From contig NC_073306.1 in assembly GCF_027595985.1 (NCBI RefSeq), positions 100,537,426-100,601,425 of the forward strand: 64,000 bases of DNA, read 5' to 3'. The translations under genes were made by a program, and so were the position numbers. Position 1 is the stretch's first letter. Each line of letters starts with the position of its first letter. This document shows, piece after piece, positions 11,006 through 23,143 of the stretch. This stretch comes from Sorex araneus. Lineage: Eukaryota > Chordata > Mammalia > Eulipotyphla > Soricidae. Under the pieces are notes generated by a model, which was given only the letters and a program-made list of their open reading frames with translations, did no database searches and was not told the DNA's origin.

Positions 11006-11647
11006 CCCTCCACTCATGTAAGCAGACTATGTGAGGAATATGTGACAGGTGTGCCATGTCTTCAGCATGGTGCCAGAAACAGTTAAACAACAGTTTACAT
11101 GTACTGAGCTACAAAGGGGGAAGAGGGACTCACCACCTTTGGCAGAGATGTCTTCAAACATGCACAACTCCACAACATTCTGTCAGGGAGAATGGTGTAG
11201 GGAGGAAAAGCTATTGCAGCGGGTGGGTGACAATGTCATATTTTACATCAATCCTGTGCTGGAATCCTGGAAAACAGCACAGGACAAAAGATGCCAACGC
11301 CCTCCCTCCACTCTCCAGCCCCTTGTGTTCCAGAAAAAAAAGATTTACTGCAAAGGAACCACCCTTCCTCATGACTCATGACTTAGGATACTCCCTAAGG
11401 TGGGGTCAGGCACAGACCCTCTAGATTTCCAGTGGATGTTTCCTAAGTGATCAGCTGAACCCTTTGCCAGTCCTGTTGACTAGAACCAAAACTTCCACCA
11501 AACTTTACCTGGGCTTCTCCTCTCCAGACTGGCTGCTGAGTCCTGACCTGCCTTCAACCTCAGATTAGTCCTTCCTAAAGAAAGCTGATGTCAGAGAAAA
11601 GATTCCCTGGAACTTCCCAGTGTGGGCGCTGCCCCCGCCACCCCCCA
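11006..11647. other. Unannotated stretch
   Basis: Two overlapping ORFs of 110-122 codons occur, but their composition is ordinary and no motif is visible. I treat them as chance. Confidence 0.5.
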
Positions 11648-11663
11648 CATACACACACATACT

Positions 11664-11695
<32 letters not shown>

Positions 11696-11706
11696 CACAC
11701 ACACTT
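11648..11706 (+). repeat. CA microsatellite
   Basis: Nearly uninterrupted CA dinucleotides with a few CT interruptions. Confidence 0.95.
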
Positions 11707-11792
11707 TTCCAGCACACAGTTCTAGTCATTTTCTGTTTGATCTTTTTTCTTTTTATATCTTTTTATTTTCTTTATATCTGATGCCCAGAATG

Positions 11793-12001
<209 letters not shown>

Positions 12002-12072
12002 TCCACAGCAAAAATCTGTATTTTACAGTAATTTTTAAAAATTGTGAAGGGCTGGGGGGTGGGGGAATGTTA

Positions 12073-12230
12073 GGGGCCACAGTGATAGTACAGCAGGTAG
12101 GACACTTGCCTTGCACTGAACTGGGTTCTATCCCTGGCACCCCATATGGTTCCCACATCACCAGGAGTGATACCTTACCACAGAGCCAGGAGTAAGCCTT
12201 GGCCATTGTTGGGTGGGGCACAGCTCCCCC
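12073..12230 (+). mobile_element. SOR-type SINE, older
   Basis: Recognisable head (CAGTGATAGTACAGCAGGTA), B box region and GAGCCAGGAGTAAGCC tail, but substitutions throughout. Confidence 0.8.
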
Positions 12231-12897
12231 AAATAGCAAACTTTACCATCTTAAGCACTAAAGTGCACAGTTCAATAGTATTGAGCCTAGTTAACATTGT
12301 TGTGCAATAGATCTTCAAGGTGTTTTCATCCTACAACATTAAAACTCCATACCCACAGACAGTAACTCCCTCTCCACCCACTTCCTCAGCAAACACCTAT
12401 AAGAGTCTTTTCAAATGGACTCTCCTTTCTAAATCTGGAATTGTTTTTCTCTGACTGCTTTCTGGTTTCCTCTTTCCACGACAGTGCTGATCAGCTCTGT
12501 GACCCACTGTCCTCATCTGCAGGCATCTCTTAGCCTTTGGATCTGAAGGATGAGAGACCACAATCCTTAAGTCACAAGTGGAATCCTGCATTCTGGACAT
12601 TTGTCTGTAGTAGCATGCTAACGAGATAACGATGGTTAGTGATCACTAAGGGACAGTGATTCTTTCAGGTAGACACTTTCCTCTGGCTCTTCTCAATGGC
12701 CCTCCTGTGTTCTATAGTTTCTCTTATGGACATTTTGCAGAAAGTTCCTCAGCCCTCCACAGAGAACTGAATGAGCAAGGAATCTTTGAACTGGGATTGA
12801 GTAGAAGCAGTGATCCCAGGAGTATTATCTTTGCGGTCTTTTTTTAAACCCATGTCTGATTTGAGTATCTAATCTCATGAGTAACTAAGAGTTATCA

Positions 12898-13205
12898 TTA
12901 ACAAAATACCATGAGCAGGTGACCTAGAACAGAGAAGTTTTTTGTCTCACAGTTCTGGAAGCTAGAAGTCTAACTTCAAGTTGTCAGCAGGCCTCTGTCC
13001 TTCTGAGGACCCAGGCTTGTTGTTGTAACATTTCCATCTCTGCCTCTGTCGTCACATACCTATCATTTCCATTCCTATCACCTATTCTTCTCCTCCTTTA
13101 TAAGGACCAGTCCTGTTGGATTGGGAACCACCCTAATGACTCCATTTTAACTTGGTTACATCAGCAAAGATCTATTTCCAATTAAGGTCTTGTTCCCATC
13201 TGGTG
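12898..13205 (-). mobile_element. MLT1-like LTR (ERVL-MaLR relic)
   Basis: The plus strand shows CTCACAGTTCTGGAAGCTAG, then TTTATAAGGACCAGTCCTGT, TTGGATTGGGAACCACCCTA and ATGACTCCATTTTAACTTGG, in the order of the reverse complement of MLT1-type LTRs. This is an ancient solitary relic with no coding sequence. The assignment rests on recalled consensus. Confidence 0.7.
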
Positions 13206-14001
13206 CCTTCAACCTCCACCTGGGGAGAAACACCCACCTTACTCTCATTCTATCACTCCTGTTTGACTTCTGCCACTGACTATGGGACTTACTATTAGGC
13301 TCTTGTTCGGTCTAGGATCTTCAGGAATGGCCAGTTTTTACTAAAGACCATTTGGAACATCGTTGGCTTCTTTGAGAAACGAGGAAATTTCTCAATCTGT
13401 TTCTTGTGTAGAACCTCTCCTTTACCTTTACTCCAGTCCTTGATCCTTCTTTTCACATAATCTGATTTTCTCTTAAACCTTCTTAAATTGTTCAGTCTGC
13501 ACCTATTAGAAATACTTTACCTTTTCACCCTGCTTTCTACCACAGCTTATAACGCTGCCTAAAAACTCCCTATCACAACGGAAACTTTGAGTGAGCTTCC
13601 TATCAGGGTTCAAGGGTTCCCAAAGCAATCACCTGGGGTTGGGAAGTGAATTAAAAACAGGTTGAATATTTTGTCCACTTAGATAGACTTTGGGAACACC
13701 CAGATGGCCCCCTGGTCCTTATCCCTTTGCCCAAAATTTAGTCCATAGTTCCCAGAACAGCAAAGGAAATCTTAAAGGATCTTGTCCACAAAAGTTGGTG
13801 GGAACATTTTAAACTCCATATTAAGCAGAAAATCTCAGCAGGCTGAGCAGCAAAATCCTGGTTAAAAATGTACCTTTGTGATAATAAAGAGGAAAGTCAT
13901 ATTTTAGAATAGAATATATAATCCTTTGTATGTATAGTATTTTCAAATTTTTATATCATATCAACAAATTAGATTATAAAATCTTTGATTTAGCTCTTAA
14001 T
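13206..14001. other. Unannotated stretch
   Basis: Nothing recognised with confidence. CAAAGCAATCACCTGGGG near 13623 hints at an old hAT-type DNA transposon, too weak to call. Confidence 0.4.
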
Positions 14002-14173
14002 AGGACTGAGGAGATATCTCAAAAGAGCTGGAGTATGTGCTTCGCATGCAAGAAATTAAAATTTGATTCATGACACCTCATAATCCCTAAACACTGCCAG
14101 GTGTGATACCCAAGCTAGCTGTTTATCCAGAGTGTCTCTGGCTGTGGCCCCAAATAAAAAAATAAATAAATAC
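14002..14173 (+). mobile_element. SOR-type SINE, old and diverged
   Basis: Weak head, CACTGCCAGGTGTGATACC and GGCTGTGGCCCCAAATAAAA follow the SOR order, with an AAAT-rich tail. Confidence 0.55.
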
Positions 14174-14261
14174 AAATAAGCCTTATATAAATGAAATGGG
14201 CCTACAGCTAGAGATTAAAAATCAAAATTTCTTTAAAAATAATCTTTTAAAAGTAACACAA

Positions 14262-14375
14262 TGGCTGGCGATACGGCTTGCTGGTATTACACATGCCTGG
14301 CATGTCTGAGACTCTGGGTTCAGAGAGAGAGGGAAAGGGAGAGGAGTAGAGAGAAAGAGAGAGAGAGAGAGAGTA
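14262..14375 (+). repeat. SINE head fragment joined to a GA-rich repeat
   Basis: TGGCTGGCGATACGGCTTGC to CTCTGGGTTC looks like a tRNA-type head. From about 14320 it passes into GAGAGAAA and GA repeats. Confidence 0.5.
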
Positions 14376-15185
14376 AAAAAACTAATCATATTTTAAGAAT
14401 TCAAGGTCATAAAATTTAGGTAAATTAGCCAACTAAAGCTAACTTAGTATTATCAGTTTAATAAAAACATGTATTCTGAATTATGAGTTCATTATAATGC
14501 AAGCATGTCACAGATATTTAATATTATGACAACTAAATTTGTGTTTAACCAAATTAAATCATTCTTCAGAACAATTTTACTTCGGTAGTAATTATGGTTT
14601 TAGAATTAAACCTGAAGCAGTCCTAAAGCTCTTTTAGAACCTTAAAATTTTGCTTTAGAATTTAAATATTATTTAAAAATTCATGGGTCATTTCTAAGAA
14701 AATAGAAAAATGAAGCATTATTAAGATTATCAGTACTAATAAAACTATTGCTAAAATATTATGGTAGCTTTATGGCTGTGTATATTTTCACCTGTAAATG
14801 AGCACCTTTGTCGCAGTGAGAAGTTATATTATGAGGGCATTAGCAGATGTATATTTATAAACTCTGCTTCAAAATGTTGGTATCTTACAGACTTCACAAT
14901 TACCCACTTCATGCTTAACTTTGTGAAATAGAAGATATGGTGGTTTAAATTTATGCTCAATTTATGCAAATGACACTTTCTGGGAAAAATAATTGTGAGA
15001 AAAATAATTTTGTATGCAAAATATGTACCATGAGCTTTGCTAAGGGAAAATAGAATGGCATTATCTTAAAGTAAAATGACCAGTTTCTCCAGAACAAGAA
15101 GATTGAGTGCAACAAAAATCTGAATAGGTAGGGAAAGAAATAAAAGGTTCACAGCAAGGAGATTTTATTTATTATGATTAAAAAT
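14376..15185. other. AT-rich stretch, nothing recognised
   Basis: Very A/T-rich, no repeats or ORFs of note. Confidence 0.6.
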
Positions 15186-15196
15186 GTTAGAGGTTT

Positions 15197-15375
15197 TGGG
15201 GCTGCAGCAATAGCACAGTGGGTAGGGCGTTTGCCTTGCATGTGGCCGACCCGGGTTCGATTCCCAGCATCCCATATGGTCCCCTGAGCACCACCAGGGG
15301 TAATTCCTGAGTGCAGAGCCAGGAGTAACCCCTGTGCATCGTGGGGTATGACCCAGAAAAACAAAAGAAAAAAAA
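15197..15375 (+). mobile_element. SOR SINE with target duplication
   Basis: Complete copy with A-box-like TAGCACAGTGGG, perfect B box GGTTCGATTCC, body, GTATGACCCAGAAA end and A-rich tail. Duplication GTTAGAGGTTT at 15186-15196 and 15376-15386. Confidence 0.95.
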
Positions 15376-15386
15376 GTTAGAGGTTT

Positions 15387-17126
15387 GATGAGCTTATTTA
15401 TAGATTTCCCCTCCCCTCTCTATAATCTAAAAGCGACTTAGCATTAATCATTACTTAGCATCCTTGTATCAACTATTATATAAGCTAAGATTTTGTAATT
15501 ACAAAGCTAAGATTTTTGCAACTCTGATTTTGACCTACAGTCACCAGAAAAATGTGGCCACACCAGCAGTGTCCAAGCTGTGCAGATACAACCCTTCATA
15601 CTTCTGGAATCAGGCAGTTTGTGAGCTCGTGATTCCACTGAGATGTATGTATAGTGGCAAAGATTGCTACATCACGGTCCTTTATTCAGTCCTTTATATT
15701 TATCTTAACACAATAAACTGGGACGAGTAGAAAAAGGGTTGTTGAGGGTAGCTCAACTACTAAAGGAACCCCAAATGGCTTTCATTTGGAATCCCCAGTT
15801 GAAGCTTCCATTAAGGTTTAGAGCACTGGGTACATGGAAGAGTTCTCTTCCCCTCACTTCTAAATGGATCCATTTGCTTGCCAAAGATGAACGCAGTCTT
15901 TTGAACAGTACCCATGGGTCAGTTCTGTCTTTGCTACCTTTTGAACATTGGCCCTGGTGAAGTTCTTTGCACACTGACCTCTGATCTATATTAAAGGATG
16001 CCACTATATCTGAAATAGATTTGGACTGCTGAAGATCCAAAGGAAAAGCCAAACTGATAAAGTTAGAAGTTAGGACTGATCTGTCAATTGTACGTGAAAT
16101 GACTGTCCACGCTAAAGAAGAATATGTTGATATATCTGCACAAACCAAGTTTCAGAAGCTGAGCAAGCCCAAGTGAGAGGCTGTCTGATACATGTTGATT
16201 TTCTGTTAGTGGCAAGTCTAGACTTGGAGCAACAATTTAATAGTAACTGAGGAGAAAAGGAAAAATCTAAGATTTTATTTTCCTCTGCTAAATGGCTAAT
16301 GTTTAGATTATAAATCTGCTTCTTCTGACATAGCTGCCTCGTAGGCCAAAAAGAAAAATCTGTCATACATAAATTCTTGTTGGGAGTAGGGAGGAGTGGG
16401 GCGCTTTCTGGAAGTTCTTGGGGAACCAACCTGGCCTCCAGCCCTTTGAACAATCACCTGGGCCCTTTTCTGTTTCTGGTTAACTTTATCATCTCCTCAG
16501 AGAAACAAGATCCTCTCACTTTTGGCAGAGTTAGTTCCTTACAATTAAGTTTTTTAATCTTTCATCACCACTTTGATTATAAATTGACTGCTTTGTGTGC
16601 CACAGAAACAACCAGTTTCCCCTGTAATGTGCATTATTTTGTAAAGAATTCATCAGCTCTCAACTTTTGAAAATTATTAATAGTTAACTACAGCCATTTT
16701 ATACCTTATGCTATTTGCAAGTAGATTGGGTGTTTTGGTGTTCTCTTGAAGCTCCCCAGAAGGTATTTGCAAATCATCTAAAGACTAGAGTGCTTTGACT
16801 AACAAAGCATGGCCCCAGTGCCCACAGCTACCCCAAGAACTCTGGAACACAGACTCCTGATGGTTGCTTAAACAACTCTTGAGACCAGATCACCAAGGAC
16901 AGAATTTGGGTTTTTAGCACTCTTATGGAGTAACTTATATATCTGGGGGACTATTAGCCCAGGATGAAGCACAAGATCAACATAGACCCAAATGACTTCA
17001 CAGGAATAATCTGGTTAGAATGCTGCTGATATCAGAGTACTCTATTTTACAGATATGAAGATCGCCTTTCTCTTACCCTTGCGCCGACAATTTGGATGAT
17101 TGTACTTTTGAAAAATATACTTTCTC
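15387..17126. other. Unannotated stretch with a 131-codon minus ORF
   Basis: The open frame at 16148-15753 has no motif I recognise, no splice context or codon bias I can argue for, and overlaps a plus-strand ORF. No repeat seen. Confidence 0.5.
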
Positions 17127-17306
17127 TGGGGCTGGAACGATGTACAGCAGGTAGGGCATTTGCCTTGCATGCGGCCAACCCGGGTTTGATTCCCAGCATC
17201 CCATATGGTCCCCTGAGCACCGCCAGGGGTAATTCCTGAGTGCAGAGCCAGGAGTAACCCCTGCGCATTGCTGGGTGTGACCCAAAAAGCGATATATATA
17301 TATATT
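17127..17306 (+). mobile_element. SOR SINE followed by a TA run
   Basis: Head GGGGCTGGAACGATGTACAG, body CATCCCATATGGTCCCCTGA, end GTGTGACCCAAAAAGC. The tail is a TATA repeat (17291-17304) instead of plain A. Confidence 0.92.
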
Positions 17307-17487
17307 TTATTTTTTCAGAATTTGGAAATTCACTGAATATTCGTATTTATATGGCAATTTAGTTGTTTATATAAGTTTAGTTAAAATCTAACCTAAAAAG
17401 GAGTAACAGAAAATATAGGTTATAAACCAAGACTTTGTCATATTTGGAATAAATTAGATACAACCAGTGAGGACATATATTTACACT

Positions 17488-17785
17488 TGTGTTGACATTT
17501 GTGGATTTGGTGTATACAGTTAACCCACACCAATCACCAAAATCCCCAAGATACTACACATTATCCTTCCCTCCATCCACTACCCCCTTCAATAGTATAT
17601 ATTCTCAGATGTGTAATCCATTCCTAGGGTTTATCATTGGTCGGTATTGTGTATACACTTGCTTTCCCTACATACCACCAATGAGTGAGGCTATCTGGTA
17701 CTTGTTCTTCTCTCTTGCTCACTTATTTCAGTATGAAATCCAGTTCCATCCAAATTGCAACAAGTGGCAATGTAGGTGAAATGTA
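17488..17785 (-). mobile_element. Older LINE-1 3' fragment, reverse
   Basis: On the minus strand it reads GGATGGAACTGGATTTCATA, then AGTACCAGATAGCCTCACTC, the pattern at the end of ORF2 and start of the 3' UTR in older mammalian LINE-1s. Diverged. Confidence 0.55.
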
Positions 17786-17834
17786 ATTGTGTGTTCTGGC
17801 TTGGAATTTCAACCTCAAGACACTCTCAAAGATC

Positions 17835-18005
17835 CAATTTGGGAGGGGGAGGGGCAGGAGGGAAACTGGGACCACTAGTGGTGGGAAAAATACACTGGTG
17901 AAGAGATGGGTGTTGGAACATTATATGACTGAAATTCAATCATGAACAACTCTGAAAATGTGTATATCACTGTAATTCAATTAAAAATAAATAATGAGGA
18001 AAAAT
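17835..18005 (+). mobile_element. LINE-1 3' end
   Basis: GGGAGGGGCAGGAGGGAAAC, GGTGAAGAGATGGGTGTTGG, CTGAAATTCAATCATGAACA and an A-rich tail match the 3' UTR of the local LINE-1 family. 5'-truncated. Confidence 0.8.
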
Positions 18006-19059
18006 TAAAAGTCAGTTATTAAAAAAAAATCCATTCTGAAACTCCTTATGAAAGCTTCCAGTAAAACAACATTAAGAAGACCATTAACTACATGATGTTG
18101 CAGAAGGGAGAAGAAAGTTTGAAGTAACTGGGCCATATCAATTTTATATGCTACAGAGGTTGCCTATCATACCCTATTACAGAGCAAAAAAGAAAAAAGA
18201 AAGAAAGAAGAAAATAGTTTATACGTTAAATTAGTTATTGAATTGTAACTATAAATAAGGCTATAATGTGACCAGCTTTGTTTTATGATTAAAATATTTT
18301 GTGCAATTGTCTTTTGATCAAATAGGGGTAACTTCAGAGAGAATTTTTGTGTTTTAATAGAAAATAGGACATCTTTATTGGCTATCGCATTATGCTCTTC
18401 TTTCTTATTTTGGAACTAGGAGAGCATCTTTGTAGTTGCAGGCAACTTGATAGATACCAGTTCCCAGAGGTGTGTGACTAATGTAAACTTTGAGGACTAT
18501 GGAATGTGGTTTCAGCATTTAAGCAGTCAATGATTTCTTTGTCCCTTTTATTGGTAAGGAGATATAAGAAAGCTAAAAGGACTTGCTGGTTGTCATCAAA
18601 CAAATGGCAGAATTGAGAACTGTGCTGCAAATTGCAGAACTGGGAATTGTGGTGTTGTCTCTGATCTAATAGAAAACAGTGTTCCTGCCCACACAAACAC
18701 ATCCGGTTCTCTGTAGGATTTGTAGATGGTAAAATATTCTACTCTTTAGCACTACAAAAAAAACCCAAATAAATCAAGAGTTAAAATAAAAATAAGCGGA
18801 ATATCAAGGAACCTCTACTCGTCCATGGAAACAAATGAAGCCCCACCACCCCCATGAGAACAAGCAGAGGCTGTTTGTAGAGTTTGCACTAGCAAGGGAG
18901 CTGGCCACCATCACTTGCACTTGGCAGAGACTCAAAGGCAGGCAGGGGGAGTGGATAAACTATTGTGGAAGAAAGGCATGATTGCAGTCATGCCCTGACT
19001 GGAGTTGTCGTCATGGGGGGAGCTGTAAAGCTAACTGGAAATGATTGGTTCAAGCTTTG
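18006..19059. other. Unannotated stretch
   Basis: No repeat recognised. A 74-codon minus ORF at 18702-18478 (containing LFDDNQQVLLAFLYLL) is not assignable. Confidence 0.5.
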
Positions 19060-19690
19060 AAAGGGTCTCTCTCACAGTGATTCAATTAAAAAATAATTTT
19101 AAAAGGGCACACAAAAGAATCTCAGAACTGAGCAGCTCTCTGAAGAGATGTTTCTGGACCCTGCACTGGTCCATTTCACTGGGGTGCCTCAGACGGGAGC
19201 AGGCGTCATTCCCCCACCTGCCTCCTAGGAATCTCCGCAGCCGGCAACTTCCAGAACCTAGTGAGAAGTCCAAGTACTCGGGGTTAGTGACAGCAAACTC
19301 CAGGCCTCATGGGATCGGGGATGGGCCACCCTTTCCCATCTTCCCACCTCTATGGGACCCTGGATGTCACGCCTTCGAGCTGCCTCTGGTGACTACTTAA
19401 GCTCATTAACTGCCATGATCCAGAGACATGCAGTGTAATCTTGGAATTGAGCAGCTCCAGACCCGAATTATCTAAAATTTTAGAATTACAGGAGCACACG
19501 GCCATGAGAAGCAATACTAAATAAATAATCTAGCATGTGCCTTTTTGGCAGGTTTGAGTGGTGGTGGGAAAACTCAAAATAATGGTGGTGGGAAGGTATA
19601 AATGCAATGGTGGTGGGACTGGTGTCTAAATATTGAATCTAATCCATTATTGAGAACATTGAGAACATTTTACTTCCATACTTATGGAAG
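19060..19690 (+). repeat. Unnamed dispersed repeat ending in a LINE-1-like tail
   Basis: CAACTTCCAGAACC (about 19244), GCCATGATCCAGAGACATG (about 19413) and AATGGTGGTGGGAAGGT (about 19580) recur in the same order in 62820-63420. The 3' end is A-rich. I cannot name the family; a composite of a retroelement body and a LINE-1-type tail is possible. Confidence 0.45.
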
Positions 19691-19961
19691 CAAAATAAAA
19701 TTTAAAAAATTTAAAATAACATTGGTTCAGTGTGCATACTGGCTTTCTTTTGTTAATACCGAATTAGAGATAACAGAAGAATTAAGGGGAAATAGTAATT
19801 AACTGAATCTTCGATGTTTCCATCCATTTGCTACAATAGGGATTATGATTGGGCTTCCTGAACTGGTAAACACAATCAAAAATTTTCTCAAATCTGAGAG
19901 AGCTATCTCTGCTCTAGGCTTGCAAATGATACTGCTTCTATCTAGAAAAGCTTTTCTCAAT

Positions 19962-20129
19962 TTGGGGTGTACTGTTGCCACACCCAGGAGTGTTTAGGGG
20001 CCATTCCTGGATTTATGCTCATGAGTGACCCCTGGCAGTGCTGGGGGACCATATAAGGTCCATATTTGAACTAGGTTTGGCTGTATGCAAGTCAAAAACC
20101 TTACCCATTGGACTATCTCTCTACCCTCT
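19962..20129 (-). mobile_element. SOR-type SINE, older
   Basis: Reverse order: tail complement GCCACACCCAGGAGTGTTTA, GTGACCCCTGGCAGTGCTGG, then head complement GGACTATCTCTCTACCC. A TCTAGA(A/C)A motif lies near both ends. Confidence 0.75.
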
Positions 20130-21119
20130 AGACAAACATTCCTTTCCCTATTTGCACTGTACATTTCTTCCCATCAGTGAATTCTTACTGTTAACATAAT
20201 CCCTTCCACCAAAAAAGGCATCGGACCTCACAATAGAAAATTCCTTTTATCCCATTCATTTTGATTAAATGTGCATTACACAAACTTCAATATTCTACAT
20301 TTATAGCCGTGTTTATTGGTGAAGATGGAATACTCACCTTTTTCCCTACATTTCCAAAAAGGAAATGTTCCTTAAATTTCAAGTGTAAATGGCTTTAAAA
20401 AATCTGTGAAATTATGTAGCCAAACTGCTTTTCAAAAATTTCACTGAATTTTATTTTGAAAAACAAGTTGGGTTTTGTTATTAAGCGTGTGTCTTGAATA
20501 TGTCTTGAGTAAAGGCTAGTGAGAAAGCGAGTAAGAAATGAAGCTAGTTTAGAAAGCTAGCTAGCTAGTTTGAAATGGATCCTCAAACAATAAAATTTAA
20601 GAATACCCTCCTCCTCATAAGCTCTTCACATGCCCTAAAAAAGAAGTGTTCTATTCATTAAGCCCTCATGTGAACCTCCCTTCACAATGGGAGAGTAGGA
20701 TGGGGCTGGTTCATGATTCACTCTGCGGAACGCTCCGGTCCCCTGTGAGCAAAGGTTTGGAGGAGATTGGCTGCTTGCAGGGAGGGTCATCCAAAATAAA
20801 GGCAACCGGCAGAAAGCAACTAACAGGCTCACGTCAGTCCTGGATAATATTTATCAGGAAATTCACTTCCTGTCCTTAATCAACCCAGGATTTTTCAAAG
20901 CTGTAAGAATGGCTTGAGCATGGTGGGGGGCAGTGGGGAGGAAGTGACAAAGAACACTGACCCAAAGTGTCGCTGCCTCATTGACGCCATTGTGGTAGTG
21001 TTAGCAATCCCAAGCAGGTGGGGGGAAGAACTGATGAGGTGACCGAAAAGGTGTGGGCCTCAGAAATGGAAAGTTCTGCTGATTTGCTGGAACTGATAGA
21101 TATGTTCTCTCTTTTGCAA
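20130..21119. other. Unannotated stretch
   Basis: Nothing recognised beyond a small CTAG repeat near 20560. Confidence 0.55.
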
Positions 21120-21277
21120 GCTGGTGACTAGTACAGCAAGTAGGGTGAACCAGGCTCAATCTCTGGCACCCCATATAATAAGAATCCCCAGCCTACCAGG
21201 AGTGATCCCTGAACACAGAGCCTGGAGTAAGCCCTTAACACCCCCAGGTGTGACCCCAAACAAAACAAAACAAAAAT
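21120..21277 (+). mobile_element. SOR-type SINE, older, with a deleted head segment
   Basis: Head CTGGTGACTAGTACAGCAAG, a short deletion before the B box, body CCAGGAGTGATCCCTGAACA, and an AAAAC-rich tail. Confidence 0.75.
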
Positions 21278-21448
21278 AAGGCAGAAAAGAATTTCAAAGA
21301 AACTATTGCATTCCAAGGGAGGTAATATAAAACTCAAAAAACTTCTTTTTAAAGATAGTCTTACATGTTTTAGATACAGTACTCACATACTGCCAAGAAA
21401 GGTTAGTATGAAAGAATGCAACTGTATTTGTTTAAAGTTTCATATTCA

Positions 21449-21622
21449 TGGGGCTGGAGTGATAGCACAGCGGGTAGGGCATTTGCCTTGCACGCATCCA
21501 ATCCAGGTTCGAATCCCAGCATCCCATATGGTCCCCTGAGCACCGCCAGGGGTGATTCCTGAGTGCAGAGCCAGGAGTAACCTCTGTGCATTGCTGGGTG
21601 TGACCCAAAAAGAAAAAAAAAT
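21449..21622 (+). mobile_element. SOR SINE (first of a tandem pair)
   Basis: Full copy with GGTTCGAATCC B box and A-rich tail. AAAGTTTCATATTCA lies at 21434-21448 and again at 21623-21637. Confidence 0.96.
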
Positions 21623-21637
21623 AAAGTTTCATATTCA

Positions 21638-21811
21638 TGGGGCTGGAGTGATAGTACAGCAGGTAGGGCGTTTGCCTTGCATGCAGCTGACTCGGGTTCA
21701 ATCCCCAGCATCCCATATGGTCCTCTGATCACCGCCAGGAGTAATTCCTGAGTGCAAAGCCAGGAGTAACCCCTGTGCATCACCAGGTGTGACCCAAAAA
21801 GGAAAAAAGAT
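21638..21811 (+). mobile_element. SOR SINE (second of a tandem pair)
   Basis: Full copy inserted at the same 15-bp target. The third target copy, AAAGTTGCATATTCA (21812-21826), has one substitution. The two bodies differ at several positions, so they look like separate insertions. Confidence 0.96.
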
Positions 21812-21994
21812 AAAGTTGCATATTCAGAAAGTGAATATTGAAAAACAAAAACTTAAGATAGGATGATATCTGCTATATGGATGATATATGCTATCATAGG
21901 AACCTAATATTATGATAATACTAGTGTTTTGAAGCCACATAATATGGGACTATTAACAAGTCATATATTGGACTATATATATTCCACACAGTTG

Positions 21995-22080
21995 TATGAG
22001 GAAATGAGAACATGAATCTGAGGGATTACATAATTTATCCATGTCAGAGACAATACCTGAAGCAGATGCTCATGATCTGT
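21995..22080 (-). repeat. Possible MIR fragment
   Basis: GAGGGATTACATAATTTATC resembles the reverse of the MIR segment around AGTAACTTGCCCAAGGTCAC. Diverged. Confidence 0.35.
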
Positions 22081-22763
22081 GATAAAAATTACACAATTTT
22101 TCTTCTCTAAATTATTATAAGACCCCAGATAATCATCTCTGAGATTGCTGAGCAGGACTAATTTTTTTTTTTTTTAGAAATAAGGAAACCAAGTACCACT
22201 TTTCAGGTGAAAAGGAAGACAGGTGGAAATCTGGGTACCAGAAAAAACTAATTCCACCTTTGCTAGGCCTATGATTCAACTGTCACTTCCCAGACTCTAA
22301 CCCAGTGAAATAAGCAATTCCACCCTTGTGAAGAAGTCAGAAGGACTGCGGAGAACTAGTGTAGGATTCCTCCACCCTACACTTTCTCAATTAGTTCTAT
22401 GAGAACATCTGGTTTAACCAACAGCCAGAAGTTGTGATGATATATCCCCTGAGAGAACAAGAGTATCAGAAATGTACTGCCCACATTCATGCAGCCATTT
22501 GAGACATTTTAACAACTATTCTTAGTTACCAACTAGGGCTAATGAGCTAATTAGAACCTGCTCTAAAGTCCTGAAATTAAATAGAATACAAAGCTGGTCT
22601 GACAGCCTGACCTTCAGAGAATTGGCTCCTTAGACTACATCTCACTTTAATTTATGCTCAGTCATGCTGTTCAAGCAAGTAGCACATTGCACAACCTGAA
22701 TGACGTGTGCCACGTGCCATGAACAATCACCAGAGTAAAATCAACCATTAAAAAAGCACCAGG

Positions 22764-22938
22764 TAGGGGCTGGAGCAATAGTACAGCGGGTAGGGCATTT
22801 GCCTTGCATGCAGCCGACCTGGGTTCGATCCCTGACATCCCATATGGTCCCCCAAGCACCACCAGGAGTGATTCCTGAGTGCAGAGCCAGGAGTAACCCC
22901 TGAGCATCGCTGGGTGTGACCCAAAAGAAAAGGAAAAG
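22764..22938 (+). mobile_element. SOR SINE with target duplication
   Basis: Complete head, GGTTCGATCCC B box, CATCCCATATGGTCCCCCAA body and A/G-rich tail. AAAAGCACCA occurs just before it (22752-22761) and just after it (from 22939). Confidence 0.94.
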
Positions 22939-22969
22939 AAAAGCACCAAGTTGACACTGTGTTTCCACA

Positions 22970-23143
22970 GAGGGGGTGCAGGTAAGGAACTTGTCTTGCA
23001 TTTGGCTCTCCCAGGGTGATCCCCTGCATCACACGCACCCCGAAATATGGTCCCTGAAGTCTCCCCAGGTGTGGTCTGGGAGCTCAGAGCCAGAAGTAAG
23101 CCTGCAGCACCACTGGGTGTGACTGCTCCCCACCTTCCCCCAA
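22970..23143 (+). mobile_element. SOR-type SINE, old
   Basis: GGTAAGGAACTTGTCTTGCA, then AATATGGTCCCTGAAGTCTC and CCACTGGGTGTGACTGCTCC keep the SOR order, with a lost head start and no A tail. Confidence 0.6.

Noticed and set aside
11049..11424. Overlapping 110- and 122-codon ORFs
   Set aside because: Two frames open over the same DNA with ordinary composition and no domain.
15197..15280. tRNA gene (A box and perfect B box)
   Set aside because: This is the tRNA-derived head of a SOR SINE, repeated dozens of times in the window; no cloverleaf gene is implied.
15753..16148. 131-codon minus-strand ORF
   Set aside because: No family motif, no splice or promoter context, and an overlapping ORF on the other strand; length is within chance for a 64-kb window.
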